In this document: in pieces, positions 10,902-23,035 of the stretch | How positions within the stretch are numbered: position 1 is the stretch's first letter | How the letters are laid out: the number at the start of each line of letters is the position of its first letter | DNA from: Punica granatum | Lineage: Eukaryota > Streptophyta > Magnoliopsida > Myrtales > Lythraceae | Length of the DNA stretch: 64,000 bases | Assembly (NCBI RefSeq): GCF_007655135.1 | Contig: NC_045129.1 | Coordinates: forward strand, 22,046,274-22,110,273 | Direction: 5' to 3' | Position numbers and translations under genes: made by a program | Notes under the pieces: generated by a model | Seen by the model: the letters and a program-made list of their open reading frames with translations, nothing else | Database searches by the model: none | Told to the model about the DNA's origin: nothing

Positions 10902-12279
10902 TCAGTGAACTTTTTTGCTTAAATAATAAATTGCTCGCTCTGCATGAGAGGAATCGTCCTTTTGCCCTAACATGCATCCGATGGATTGTCGGCGTACTGT
11001 CAGGTACAGAATGAGAGGACGATCCGGTGAAGGTGGAACCAACACCGGTGGCTGAACTAGGTATGCCTTGACTGTATCAAAAGTTTTCTGACACTCGTCA
11101 TCCCATTCAACCGCTGCGTTTTTGCGAAGCAAACGGAAGAGTGGTTGGCACTTGTCTGTTAAATTTGCAATGAAACGTGCGATGTAATTCAGCCGTCCTA
11201 GGAAACTCCTTACTTCGCGCACTGTCGATGGAGGGGGCAATTCCATGATCGCCTTGACTTTGTCGGGATCAACCTCGATGCCCTTTTCGCTGACTACAAA
11301 CCCTAGCAATTTTCCTGACTTGACGCCGAAAGTGCATTTCGTTGGGTTGAGTCGGAGTTTGTACTTCCTGAGACGATCAAATAGCCGCCTGAGGTTGACA
11401 AGATGATCTTCACCTGCTTTGGACTTTGCAATCATGTCGTCGACGTAAACCTCTATCTCTTTATGCATCATGTCATGAAATAGAGTGACCATTGCCCGCT
11501 GATAGGTTGCCCCAGCGTTTTTGAGACCAAAAGGCATGACCTTATAACAAAACGTACCCCACATCGTGATGAACGTCTTTTTGATCTTATCCTCCTCGTC
11601 CATCTGAATCTGATTGTATCCAGAGAAACCATCCATGAAGGAGAATTGTGTGTGGCGTGCTGTATTGTCCACCAAGACGTCGATATGGGGCAGCAGGAAG
11701 TTATCCTTAGGACTGGCCTTGTTAAGATCTCGATAGTCGATGCAGACTCTGACCTTCCCATTCTTCTTTTCCACTGGCACCACGTTAGCTACCCATTCAG
11801 AGTAATTGCATACCTCTAAGAATCCCGCATCCACCTGTTTGACGACCTCCTCTTTAATGCGGAGAAGAAGATCAGCTCGTTGACGCCGTAAGTGTTGACG
11901 TTTGGGCGGAAATCTTTCAGTGTCGAGTGGGAGGAAATGCTTTACGATCGAGGGGTCCAAACCTGGCATATCGGTATAAGACCAAGCGAAGACCTCTTGA
12001 TACTCTGACAAGAAATCGATCATCCGGGCTCTCTGTGCGGGGTCGAGATCCATCCCGATCCTTAGGGTGCGTTGCTCTTCTGTGGTGCCTATGTTGATCT
12101 CTTCGGTTGGCTCGATCGAAGTGAGTTGATGGTTTTCAAGACGATGCAAACTCTCTTCTATCTCGGGCACGCGACCGTCCTCGTCAAGTCCTTCCCCGAA
12201 GTATATGGGTAGGGACTTTCTGAGGTGTGTTTCGGACGAATTCGAATCATTGCATCGGTGATTTGGATTCGATTGGAGC
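10902..12279 (-). pseudogene. Reverse transcriptase and first RNase H, element A
   Basis: This is pol exon 2 after the pro/pol intron; no ATG is expected at its start. In order there is a linker ending in FLSEYQEVFAW, the RT fingers (GFLEVCNYSEWVANVVPV, then RVCIDYRDLNKA), and the palm with FMDGFSGYNQI. The catalytic YVDD is at 11436-11447, followed by LGFVVSEKGIEVDP and the start of RNase H. RT copies the element RNA into cDNA in virus-like particles. The frame ends at 10902 through the single-base insertion near 10905; apart from that the RT is open. Confidence 0.93.
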
Positions 12280-12470
12280 CTGGACACGAAAGCGAATTGT
12301 TTTAGAAATTAAAGATGCTAGAAGTAAGCATGAGAGAGAGAATCTAGACACAAAAATTCAAAAAGCATGTAGGGATTTTATTAACAAGCCATAACAAAAA
12401 CCCCTCTTCTGTTGTGTGGCTTATGGCGTTGCCGACACACAGGTAGCATTATATATAAAGACCGTCTTAC
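12280..12470 (-). other. Intron between protease and RT, element A
   Basis: Minus strand donor GATGT/GTAAGAC (first intron base 12470) and acceptor GTGTCCAG/GCTCC (last intron base 12280), 191 nt. Splicing removes the gag-pro stop codon, which lies in the donor itself, and continues in frame into RT. The same sites and length occur in element B. An intron here is known for Ogre elements. Confidence 0.82.
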
Positions 12471-15400
12471 ACATCGGCAACTACGGCCCAGTAGAGCGGA
12501 ACTGAAGTCCAGTTGGTAAGCTCCTCATCCTCCCGTACAGGGCGGATATGAACCCTGGAAGATGTCTCCTCAGTGACGGCATATATGGCTGGCAAAGCCA
12601 AAAACGCTTCAACTGCATCCGAAGAGAAGTCATCTGTTTCAGTGATTGGGCTATCGGAGGTGCCTCCCATGATCTGCGGTGGTGCTGCAAAAAACTGTGA
12701 GAGTGGTGGAACCAGAATGCCCCTGAAGAGCTTTTCGTAATGTACAGCAAGGCGGTGTAGATGCTTTCCACGGCGAGACTGCACGATCTCATGACAGGAG
12801 GGGCGAAAGCCAAGTCCCCTCCTATTGCGGTATTCCTCCATTTCAATCGATCGAAGGATTCCCTATGCACGTGCCCCAAGTCCAGTTCCGGGGACGTAAT
12901 CGTTCTTCAACAGAACCTTTCCAATCATACGATCGGTTCGTGATGGACCGACTTTTCCGTAGTCTCGGATTACGAAAATCGTGTCGAAAGAGTGAAAGGG
13001 AAGATTCTGATCTTCTCCAATGCTGATGTAAGGAACGGCTGTCTTCTTGTAGACTGCGTAGTCTTCCTCACCGTTGACAGTGATAAGCTTACCTTCAACG
13101 AAGAACTTCAGTTTCTAGTGCAACGACGAAGGAACAGCGCCAGCGGCGTGAATCCATGGTCTCCCGAGCAAGAGACTGAAAGCATTGGGTATCTCGAGGA
13201 TCTGAAAGGTGACAGAGAATGAGCAAGGACCCACATCGATCAGGAGATCGATTTCTCCATTCACTTCTCTCCTAGAGCCATCAAAGGCTCGAACAGTGGT
13301 CTTTCTTGCACGGATGCGGCTCATGTCCACGTTCATCTGTTTCAGTGTGGAGACGGGGCAAACGTTGAGAGCAGAGCCGTTGTCGATCATGACTCGACCA
13401 ACAATGTGATTGTTGCACTTACAGACTATGTGCAATGCCCGTAAGTGTTCCTGACCTTCGGATGGAAGCTCATCATCTGCATAGGATATCTGATTCGAGA
13501 AGATTGAACTAATAGTCTGCTCGATATTATCCGGTGCCGTGTCTTTTGGGACTTGTGCCGCGGTGAGGACTTTCAACAAAGCATTCCGATGCGGCTCGGA
13601 GCTCAAAAGCAACGCGAGGAGCGAGATATGGGCGGGTGACTTGCCCATTTGCTCCACCACTTTGTACTCACTTGCCTTGATCACTTTCATGAAAGCTTCC
13701 GCTTCTTGATCGGTGACCTTCTTTGTAAAGACTGGCACGGCTTCTGGAACGGCTGAGGATGTAATAACAGGGGCTTTCCCTTTGTCTGTAGACTCTGGAC
13801 CCTGATAAACTCGTCCTGAACGCGTGATGCCCATCGCACTCATCTCATGCTCCATGTTGGCAACCTCATTCCCATAATCCCAGGGAACTCGACGGTCTTG
13901 GTATGGCTCCTTCGCAAGAACCTTGATAACGAATGGGACGTCAGATGTAAATGCATCATTTGTCGGAGCATAATTGACAATAAAGGGAATTGAGGTCTTC
14001 TGCGCGTCTTCTTCCTCTTTGATAGAAGCGATGCTGATCATGTTGATAGAAGGTCCTGAACCTGATCCATGATCGGGGAGAAGGTTTGCGCGGACATTCG
14101 GTGGCTTCACTTCATTAAAGGAGATTTGCCTTGCGTCGATCAACTCCTGAATTTTATTCCGGAGTGTCCAGCAATTGTCGAGGGTATGACCAGGAGCACC
14201 CCGATGGAATTCACGGTGTAAGTTCTGATTCTGCACTGCGGGGTCAAAGTTGGGACCAGGCGCTTCTGTTCTGATCTTGTTGCCTGCAAGAAGCTGCCTG
14301 AATATGTGAGAGAGAGGGGCTGGTAAAGTGGTGTACTGCTTGCGTGGACGCGGTTGTGCAACTTTGTCCTGATAAGTTCTGGGGGCTGGAGCACGTTGAA
14401 CCGACTGAGGAGATCTCGAAGCCGGGCGTCTACCTTGTTGAGCCTGAGCAGGAATATGCTGTTGCGGAAGTTGCGACTGGATAACAGTTGGCGGGGTTGG
14501 GAAATAAGCCTGCGATGTTTGGTAGGGCTGCACATAATGCACGGGATGTGCATATGCCTGGGGAGTCTGTAATGCAGGAGTATAGTCCACTGAAATCGGC
14601 TGTGAAGCCTGATATCTGGAGTTGACGGCCTTAACACCCATGTCAAGCTTCTTTCCTGCCTCGATCAAGTCCGAGAAGGAGGAAGTATGAGCCAGGAGAT
14701 GTAAGTAATACGCGCCTCTGAGTGTGGAGTGGAACAGCTGAACTTGTTGTCGCTCAGTGATTGGAGGAATGTGCTTTGCTGCTCTTCCTCTCCATTCCGT
14801 TGCGTATGCTTCGAAAGCTTGACCCTCCTTCATCTCTGTCATGCTGAGATCGAGAAGGGTAGGAGGTGTTTCCGCACAAAATCGATACTGGTCGAGGAAC
14901 TTCTGAGAAAGATCTGTCCATGTAGGGACATCGCCGGCTTTCAGGGTCATAAACTAATCTAGCGCCGATCCCATAAGACTATCTTGGAAAGTCTGAATGA
15001 CGAATTCCTCATAATCCCAGTATGAGAGCATTTTGCTCTGATAATGACGGAGATGATGCCGAGGGTCTCTGGTCCCATCATATCTTTTGAACTCTGGAAT
15101 TTTGATCTTAGGGGGCAGCCGCATGCCTGGAAAGAGATTCCAGTCACTGTCACTGAAATTGAAACGGGGGTTGCCTACTTGGAGGGCTCGAATGGTTTCC
15201 TCCATTCTCTTTATTCTCCTCTCCTGTTCATTCTCCACTTCGAGAGGAACGTTTGTCGGTAGAGCTGGAGGGGCAGCCTGAGTAGGCGTGCCCGGTTCAG
15301 TGGGAGGAATGTTTAGGGGCGGTGGAGCAGGGTAAGAAAAGCTTATTTGGGGTTGTGGAGTTTGGAAAGGAAATTGGTCTGCAGTGGAAACAGGAGCCTG

Positions 15401-15988
15401 TGCGATCGTGACCAGAGGAACTGTCGGTGGTGGCACAGTATAGATTGGAGGATGCATTGACACGGTTAGCGGTGGCAGCGCATGCATAGTAGAGTCCGTG
15501 GATAAGAAAGCTGATGGTGGCAACGGAACTGCTGTTGGAGCAGGTGGTGGCGGTAAATGATCATTGATCGGATGGACTGTTGGTGCAAACGCCATTGCCG
15601 AGAAAGATGCGTCTTCAGCCTCCGAAGCAAAGGTTGGAGTGACCATTGGATTTGGATCGACAATTGGTCTATGCTCCAGAGGCGGAGTAAAGCTCGATAA
15701 GGCCTGATTCTGATTCCTGAGCATGGCCATGAGCTCAGTCATGTTGGTGGCCATGCTGGCCGCCAAGTGGTTCACCATTCCTTCTAACGCAGTAAAACGT
15801 GCGGACTCCACAAGGTTGGACGCCGTCTGTACTGTTGGTGGAGGATGTCCGATAGGGACGCCTGAATGCGCTGTAGATATGTCCGTGAGCATTACAGGTG
15901 ATGTAACTTGCGTCAGTGGTGTTTGAGAATGTATCGGCGTTGGCGGAGTATCCTGTTCAAGAATGGCGGGTTGTTGGTCTTCTGCCAT
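12471..15988 (-). pseudogene. gag-pro, element A (three premature stops)
   Basis: Homologous to the intact B reading frame at 59664-63284. Starting at 15988, it has the proline-rich N-terminus and Gag core, interrupted by TAG for TGG near 14955. TAG replaces CAG in the protease region near 13116 and again in the G-patch region near 12862. A 99-nt stretch (basic, Lys/Ser-rich in B) is missing after DMGVK. The zinc knuckle has lost its first cysteine (REFHRGAPGHTLDNC, where B has CEFH). Protease motif MIDNGSALN is kept. Gag would form the particle and protease would cut the polyprotein, but this copy can do neither. Confidence 0.93.
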
Positions 15989-16293
15989 CCTTACTCGTGC
16001 ACGAGTCGGATATCGATGGGACGCCAGTTGTTAGTACTTGTATGCGTAAGTGTATGAGTGTACTTATAGTGCTTTGACTATCTTCAAAATATAGATGACA
16101 GTATATGAATGCATGAGGTGCATAAGTTTGAAAATACTAATGCCATTACATCAGTTTAATTCATATTCTATAATTTATAAAGACAGTCTGTTTGAAAAGG
16201 AAACATAAACATTAAACCGCCAACTATTACAACCCGTAGCTGAGTGAACGCTGCGTGGGTCCGGTGCGGTGCAAAAGCGTTAACAAACTAAAC
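15989..16293 (-). other. Spacer between ORF1 and gag, element A
   Basis: Non-coding. It holds the 14-bp palindrome ACTCGTGCACGAGT (15993-16006) just before the gag start, a candidate splice acceptor ending at 16037, and the downstream arm (16144-16157) of the inverted repeat that flanks ORF1. Confidence 0.7.
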
Positions 16294-17843
16294 CTAAGGA
16301 TGAAAGACCTTGCGAGCTTTTGCCCGCGCTCGGTCCAGCATAGCGCTCAAACGCGCTATCTCCCTGTCTTGGTTCGCTATGCGTGAGCGAATCTGAGCCA
16401 ACTCGCTCTGAAGCTCTCTGTGATCAGTGAGTTCTGCGCGAATATCCACAAGCTCACAACGGAGTCGATCTCGCTCTTCTCTGATGGACTGCAATTCTGT
16501 GTGCATAACTCCTTGGACTGAGCTCTCCGCATCTGGAATGTCTGCATGCTGTGCGTGAGGAATCCGCGGCAAATGTCGTCGACGAACGGGTGTGAGTCCC
16601 TATGGATGGAATTGCGCCACATATGCTACGGTAGCTGAGAAAGCTCGTTCGTCGTCGGTAGGGTGCTCCGGGAAATAGAGCTCTTGAACGGTGCGCGTGT
16701 TCCATAAACGTTGAACTTCTCTAATCCGCAGAACCCTATCTGGAAGTAAAGTTATAATATCCGTCCACATGAAGCGGTGTGGAGTGCGATCTGCCTCTCT
16801 AGGAATATCCTGTAAGCCGCCAAGTTGTCTGATGACTCGGCTGGGAAAACAAGTGTGCTCCCTAAGTGACTGATCAGAGGAAGTCCTATGACTGAAGGGC
16901 ATCCAATGGTCATGGGTCCACCGGGATTCCAGCGAGCAGCCCACAAAAACTGTGCCGGGGTGAGTCTCTTGAAGAACTGGATCCAATCGGTGTAGTCGCG
17001 ATCGGAGGGCCGAAACACTTGAAGTAGGCGAGCGATGAGCGAACGCTCGTCAGTGATGTAGGAAAAGGGATGTGATGAGCAGAACGGCCTGATGTGTGCG
17101 AGGAGCCAAATCTGAAGAAGATGCGGAGCTCCTCTCATTCTACCACGTCGAACCTCTCGTACATTGTCAAGAGACCGAATGGTCTCAGCCAAGACGGCTT
17201 CTACATAGCTACGGCCTCCTACTACTTGGAGGATGACTTGGGCAAGTGCCCCGTCTATGAGGTTCGACGAGTGGGGGAATAGGATGGTCCCAAAGATGAG
17301 CAAGAGGAACCCGTGACAGGCGTCACGCTGGAACGATTCTCCCCTGGCATTGAGAGAACGAACATGTATGAAGTCTATGAGCCATGCGGTCCTAACGCTA
17401 TGCTCCCCTCCATGTTGAAGCTCAAGACGAATTTCTTCGTCGCGGAGATCTAAGAGGATGGCGAGTCTACTCTGTATCGTGGCGAACTGATTGGGCGCCA
17501 CGATGTCGAGGGTCGGCATGGGTCGCTGAATGAGTGCCGCGTACTCCTCTACTGTGGGAGCTAGCTCTGACCCCTGAAAACTGAATACGGCCCGCTGAGT
17601 GTCCCAAAAACTAATAGCAGTTCTGAGTAGGGTCCAGTCAATGGGGGAATCAGCGAGTAATGGCAAGTCTCCTATGATGAGCCGGAGGAATGCACGGTCA
17701 ACTGGGCGGAATGTATTCCAAAGGCTAGTAATGTCCGCAGATGGCATGATGATGACATCGAGCCTAAGACAGGGATGCGAGCGATCCATCCTTACCTAAT
17801 GGAGAGATGTTGGTTTAATGTTTATAAACAAACTGATGTAATG
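16144..17843. repeat. Inverted repeat flanking ORF1, element A
   Basis: CATTACATCAGTTT at 16144-16157 is the exact reverse complement of 17830-17843 (AAACTGATGTAATG). The arms are about 1.7 kb apart and enclose ORF1. Weaker similarity, including ACATTAAACC, extends on one side. Confidence 0.7.
16294..17789 (-). pseudogene. Ogre-type ORF1, element A (frameshift and stop)
   Basis: Minus-strand ORF upstream of gag, as in Ogre elements; function unknown. It starts at 17789 (MDRSHPCLRLDV) and reads 345 residues, including FWDTQRAVFSFQGSELAPTV, which resembles a domain (DUF7745, from memory) common in plant retroelement proteins. A one-base deletion (CCC to CC) near 16849 shifts the frame. The correct frame continues to QFHP and then TAG in place of CAG near 16605. 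The last part (16572-16294) is rich in Arg, Glu and Leu heptads and looks like a coiled coil. Element B has this gene whole. Confidence 0.85.
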
Positions 17844-18368
17844 TCCTAGGTTGTTTTGAAAACATGCATGCAGTGCAGAAAAGTAAAGTATATCTGTATC
17901 TATTACAATGTACATCGCTCATTGTAGAAAAACAACAAAAGGCCCGCCTAAAAGAAAACTAGGGGCCGACTCAAAGACCTGACTTTGGGTCGGTTGACGG
18001 CATGAGGTTTGTTTTGGTACAGCATGACGGTCCCTGTTTATGCATGGTTTCAGTGTTCTACTGGGAAAACCACTAACTAGGGATGGGGGCTCCCGATTCA
18101 AGGGGATCAATTCCTTGAAATCGAGCGAGGATCTTTGGGGGCCAGTTCGGTGGCGGAGCCAACTCGATTCGTTCCCTTACTCGGAACCTCTGACTAACCT
18201 AGCTTCCTAGATTGGTGCCCGTGGGATTTCAGGCATTTGGTACCTAAATCCACTAGAATGATGCAATGCGAGTGCAGAAAAGTAAATGTGCAAGAAAAGT
18301 AAATGTACAGAAAGCGATAAATAAACATGCAAGCAAGCAAACGGATCGAGCCTGAATCCACTAAGTAT
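17844..18368 (-). other. Leader between PBS and ORF1, element A
   Basis: Untranslated leader with no convincing gene. Immediately before the ORF1 start it reads ATTAG/GTAAGGATGG, a strong splice-donor match (first intron base 17795, just outside this segment). Confidence 0.65.
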
Positions 18369-18387
18369 GTCCCCAGTGGAGTCGCCA
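18369..18387 (-). other. Primer-binding site, element A
   Basis: Minus strand TGGCGACTCCACTGGGGAC, three bases after the LTR. Its complement ends in GTCGCCA, as a mature tRNA 3' end with CCA would. The tRNA-Arg assignment follows what is known of Ogre and the G discriminator base; I did not align it to a tRNA. Confidence 0.9.
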
Positions 18388-18504
18388 AGCTGTACGGACC
18401 CGAATGTGGACTCTCGTCGGGGCCCGCATTGCGCGCTTTTGGATCGCGCGGCTTGGGAGTGTCCACCTTTCCGTGGGGACGCGTGACGGACACGCGTGAG
18501 AGAA

Positions 18505-18514
18505 GGAGTCGCCA
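18505..18514 (-). other. Partial copy of PBS inside LTR, element A
   Basis: Minus strand TGGCGACTCC, the first 10 bases of the true PBS, 118 bp upstream of it in element sense. It is present at the same place in C, D (both LTRs), F and B. Confidence 0.65.
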
Positions 18515-20906
18515 CTTATCATTTTACGACCCGTAGGTCGAGGGCGGATAAGTTACCCGAGTCTAGGGGTATGGAACACCTAGTTTGTCGTTAAGGCATT
18601 GATCTGTGCGGAACCGGAAAATCCGTGTTCGGGGGTTCATGTTAAGTGCGGGCCTATATCCCGCACGCCCTTTCGGTACTCTGGTTTGCTAGACTTGCAT
18701 TTTTGTTTTATTTACCGCATGAATTAGGCTGCACTCGGCTCACACGTTTTGACACCGTAACTTCGATGAATTAAACGATGTCGGTGGAGAAGCTGAGAGA
18801 GAAGTAAACCCGTGTGTCGGGGAATTGGTTCACAATCTTGCGTTACAGTTCATCGAACCATGGAGGTTGAATCCCTGCGTGAACCAGAACCGCGAGTTCT
18901 TGGATTTACTTGTATCTGGGCAAGCATTAGACCGATTCGATTAATTCGACTCTCGGACCGTTCGCTCACCGACTGGAATTCTTACAGAATAAATGTACAA
19001 AATAAAATCCTTACAATGCTCTCGAAAACAATAAATACAAATTACAAATGGCCGAATTCCAGTCGACTCGCGTTCGGTTATTATTCTACTCTAACTCACC
19101 GCGAGTTTAGGGAAAAAGACCGAAGAACTGAAATTCAATGGACGCTCTCACTGAATAGGGCGTTAGACCCTGTGAGTGTTGATTAGGGCGTTGAACCCTG
19201 TGCTCGATGATTAGGGTGTTGAACCCTAATATTATTCGGCCTAGGGATCAAGCTCGACCCGTATGGCAAACAAGTGCGGAAAGATAACACGCAACATGTT
19301 AATAACAGACAAGGTGTTTTGTATTTACCGAATGTACGTGGATTAACAAGTTTATTAATCCAAAAGTGTTTTTGCAAGCAAATGCCATATGCTAAGCAAT
19401 CAAACACGTGCCAATGTTTTAGTATTCTGCTTTTGTTGGAAATTTGGAAAAGAGAATCGAATATCATGTGTGTAGATTGCTTTTATAGTGATTCGGTGTT
19501 GTGACACTGAATTACCACTGAATTGATCCAAACTTGTATTTTGACTCTAGATTTGGAACCTAGAGTTCCGCCTAACCATTTTCTAGGATTTGGTTAAGTC
19601 GAGTGAAATGATTAGTCCGATAACTGTATTTTGATACAGAATACCCAACTGACATCTTAAACTGCGCTAGGATGTCGGCGAATCACGAAATGATGTTCTT
19701 GCCCTTGATTTGAAAATTTGTTTTCAGAAGAGGAGAACAACACAATAAGGATTTGAAAGTATGAGGGTTTTGACAAGGGCAGTAACACCGTTTTGTAATT
19801 CGTCGACGCGAGTTACAAATTAATGTCCAATTCGTGCAAAGTTATTTAAATGGAATGAATTAACCGTGTGAACGTCCTGATTAACCCGTTCGTGGAATTA
19901 ATGCTTAAGGTTATTGCCGAATACTTTAATTGTGAAAACGATTCGTGATTCGGCGACCAACACGAATCCGTATGGATCGAGGATATTTGGTCCAATGACC
20001 AAAACTACCCTCGTAACCGAATGGACCCGAATGAGTCAACGATACCCGAATCCATGCATGTTTTGTTTTGAAAAGACATGTAATCGATGTTTTAACATGG
20101 GAATCGTGGAAATATCGAAATTACGCTTTCGTACAATCTGAGAAATGAATTAAACTCGAAATAAGGAAATCATTCTTGATCCAAAAAGGGCCAAGAAGCC
20201 CTCGGCTTCACCCTGTCAAAGATGGCCGAATACTCTCATGGCTCGATTCAAATCACAAAGAATTTCCTTGTCTTGGTTTAATCATTTTTCGCATGCTCAA
20301 ACATCAAACATCATGAATAACACGTTTTGACAAAAGCCGGTATTACCATGATTTGATTAACTCATTTAAACATGCAAACATTCACAAACATGTTATTTAA
20401 GGGATCGATAAAATAATACCGGCTTCATGCATGCAAGAACAACAAAATAAACTCGGAAAATAACTTGGATCGGGCTAAGGAGACCAATCTTAACCCTAAA
20501 AGAGCAACTCAAGTCTCGGCCATCCCATTTAGAGACTTGGCCGTGAGCTCACTTGCCATTTCCGGGTCGGGATGGTCTTCCAAACAACAATCCAAACTTT
20601 TTTCCGACATGCTAGCAAGTTATAAGGTAATACACATGCATAATATAACATAAAATTGCATAAAAGTTAAGTCTTGCAAGTTAAGTATGCATAAAATACC
20701 ATAGTACTCCATAGCCATGCAAAAATATAAAAAGCCTTAACTCCTCTAAGTCAAGAGTGATTTACCTAGCCTCGGGATACGAGGAAAGAGTCGGGGAAGT
20801 GTTCGAGAGTCGGGTGACTCGGTTGAACGCTTGGAAGGATGCTCGAGTGCAAAGGATGCACGTTCGGGGAGCTAGGTGCACGGGGAATGCGGTTGGAATG
20901 CACGGG

Positions 20907-21064
20907 AGGCGCGCGGGCGTGCAGGCGGGCGTGCGCGCGGGGCGCGCGGGCGTGCGCGTGCTCGCGGGCAGGCGCGCGGGCGTGCGCGGGCGTGCGCGCG
21001 GGCGGGCGCGGGCGTGAGCGCGGGCGGGCGCGGGCGTGCGCGCGGGCGTGCGCGCGGCTGGCGC
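20907..21064 (-). repeat. GC-rich degenerate repeat tract in element A 5' LTR
   Basis: 158 bp, against 140 bp in the 3' LTR of the same element. The two tracts differ by several indels although the surrounding LTR is almost identical. Confidence 0.85.
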
Positions 21065-21429
21065 TGGCGGGTCACTATTCACCCGAGAGTAGCGATTTCA
21101 CCCGAAATGCACTATTTGACCTGAAACAATAATTTAAAGACTTCAAATGGAAAAACCAATTTCACCAATGAACTCCATGGGTCCAAAATGAGTGGGATAT
21201 GAAGTTTGAGAAATTTTGAGCTTAAGTCGGGATGATGAACATCGGCTTCCGACTTAAGAACTCAAGGCTCTCTTTTGATCTTTTAGGTTTTCTTTTCTCT
21301 TCCTTCTAAGGGCTGAAGTTTTCTGGTTCTTGAGTGTTCTTGGCTATGGAGTTTGAGAGGATTTCTTGAAAGAGAAAGGTTGGAGAGAGTGTGTAAAGGA
21401 GAAGTTATTATCTTAATCACTTTTGGGCC

Positions 21430-21436
21430 ATTTATA
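21430..21436 (-). promoter_or_regulatory. TATA box of element A 5' LTR
   Basis: Minus strand CCTATAAATGGCCC; drives the genomic RNA if active. Confidence 0.7.
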
Positions 21437-23035
21437 GGCAAAGCTAATGACACAATTAGCAAAAGCAAGTGCTCTTAACCCCCATGCTTAGAAAATATCA
21501 AGCCTCATCCTCTTCCATTGCATTAATGAAGAAGAGATAAGACATTGATGAGCATTGATGAGCATTGATGGAGGCTTGAGTGTTGTCTTCAAACTCTTGG
21601 ATATTTTCAAGCAAGAGTGCAAGTTGGCTTCTTGCATTGAAGAAGAAGAAGAAGCTTCTAGAGTAAAGGGTGACTCATCTTGAATAGCCCGTGGGTCCCA
21701 CAACCGAAGAGGAGAAACCGGGAAAAAGCTCGGGTCTCGATTGATCGCGCATTCGAAGTTCGTGGTTTGAATTGAACGTCGAATTATCGATATACGCGAG
21801 GAAATGGATTTAATGAGTCCGAGATTGGCATTTTCCGTGAGAAATTGCCAAATGTCTGTATGAGGCTTGGAAGCCGGTTTTGCTCCTTTTATGCATTCAG
21901 AGCGAGGTTACCCACTTCTGACAGCATATCTTGTATCTGCATCCCACGTCGGTCATTTTGACATAAATTGTCAAATTACGTGGGCCCTTGTCCCTTAAGC
22001 CGGTAAATACAAATATGGAGCCGGAGATGTCCTAGGAGGCCGAAACTGGATTTCTCAGATTGCTTTCTGAGTTTCTTGGGCGATCCGGAGATTACTGCGA
22101 TCTCTGTTTGCTGAGATCGGGCCTCTAAGGATATGAAAAGTGCATCTGAGACCCTTAAAGCACTGCTCGAGGGGTCTAGATGAGTTGTGTGATTCATTCC
22201 GACAATTCCACATTGAGCCTTGAGAAGGCTAGCATTGTGTAAGGTAAGCATCCGGCGTCAAGTTTCCCCAAAGAGGACCTCCGGATATGGATTTTCACTG
22301 AAAATGGCCTTTTGTGCCCCTCGGAGGTTACTCGGGAAACCGTGAAGGGTTTTGCTGTCTGTTTTGCCCAATTGCGTATGTCCGCTGGAGTTTTCAGGGC
22401 AATGTAGTGTGAAATTCGTTTGCCGTAATTCCATCAGACCAGTCTCCGGTTACGCTCTTCCGAAGAAGGGTATGCCCGTTTTGTCATTCGGAAGTCATTC
22501 AGAGTGTCTGTATGGCTTCTAAAAGACAATATGAAGCATTGCTCGTGCTCTATATGATTGAGGGGCATGGCCGCATCTGATATTTGGAATTAACTTTTCT
22601 TCGAGAAACCGGCATTTTTGGACTTCCACTGAAAAGTTGTTTGTATATAGAAAGTTGTTCTGTATAGAGCAGATGATTTGCAAAATGCCTTTGGGGACAC
22701 TTTTCATCTGTTTGGCATTGGAGTGGATTTTTGGGGTCCAATATTGGCTGTCTTCCGATGATCGAGCGAACTATCGGAAAATAGAACTGTCCGTGTGATA
22801 TACTGAAAATGCCGGTTTTGGATATTGCTGAGCTCTCTAGTCACTCTATTACCCTTTGGTGACCCCTGGAGTCCTTCTGTCATATGCATGTGTCATTTGC
22901 CCGATTTTGCCGACTTGAGGATGAATAGTGATTTTCTGCTCTGTTAAGTCGTTTTTCTGTATTCTGCTCAGGTTGTGGCTTGGATCATTGCTGATATCAT
23001 CGTTTGGAAAGGTGAGCCAAAATGGGGTGCTGACA

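Larger units (their letters stand above)
1..23035 (-). mobile_element. Element A: Tat/Ogre-type Ty3/gypsy retrotransposon, degenerate, left end outside window
   Basis: Read on the minus strand, the order is 5' LTR, PBS, ORF1, gag-pro, intron, RT-RNase H-second RNase H-integrase, 3' UTR with tandem repeats, polypurine tract, 3' LTR. That order and the extra ORF1 are diagnostic of the Tat/Ogre lineage. The copy carries at least four premature stops, two single-base frameshifts, a 99-nt gag deletion and a hAT insertion in integrase, so it cannot make its own proteins. The shared parts of its two LTRs differ by only about a dozen substitutions in some 2.6 kb (counted by eye), so the insertion is recent despite the damage. 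It sits in the pol gene of element C; the 5 bp just right of its end (CTCGC, 23036-23040) would be the target duplication, but the other copy lies off-window. Confidence 0.93.
18391..23035 (-). repeat. 5' LTR of element A
   Basis: 4,645 bp, starting on the minus strand with TGTCAGCACC at 23035 and ending TACA at 18391, three bases from the PBS. It contains a TATA box (21430-21436), the GC-rich tract (20907-21064), GGCC-type hairpins near 20190 and 20520, and a partial PBS copy (18505-18514). It is nearly identical to 1-2652 over the shared part. Confidence 0.95.

Noticed and set aside
14640..14646. Missing 99 nt in A gag as a spliced-out intron copied back
   Set aside because: The borders inferred from B (after GTTAAG, before GCCGTC) cannot be shifted to GT-AG ends; a plain deletion fits better.
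18369..18387. Possible tRNA gene fragment
   Set aside because: Only the 3' end complement is present, at the exact PBS position; no tRNA body.
22928..23035. ATG extending element C integrase to the left
   Set aside because: It lies in the LTR of inserted element A; fusion is accidental.
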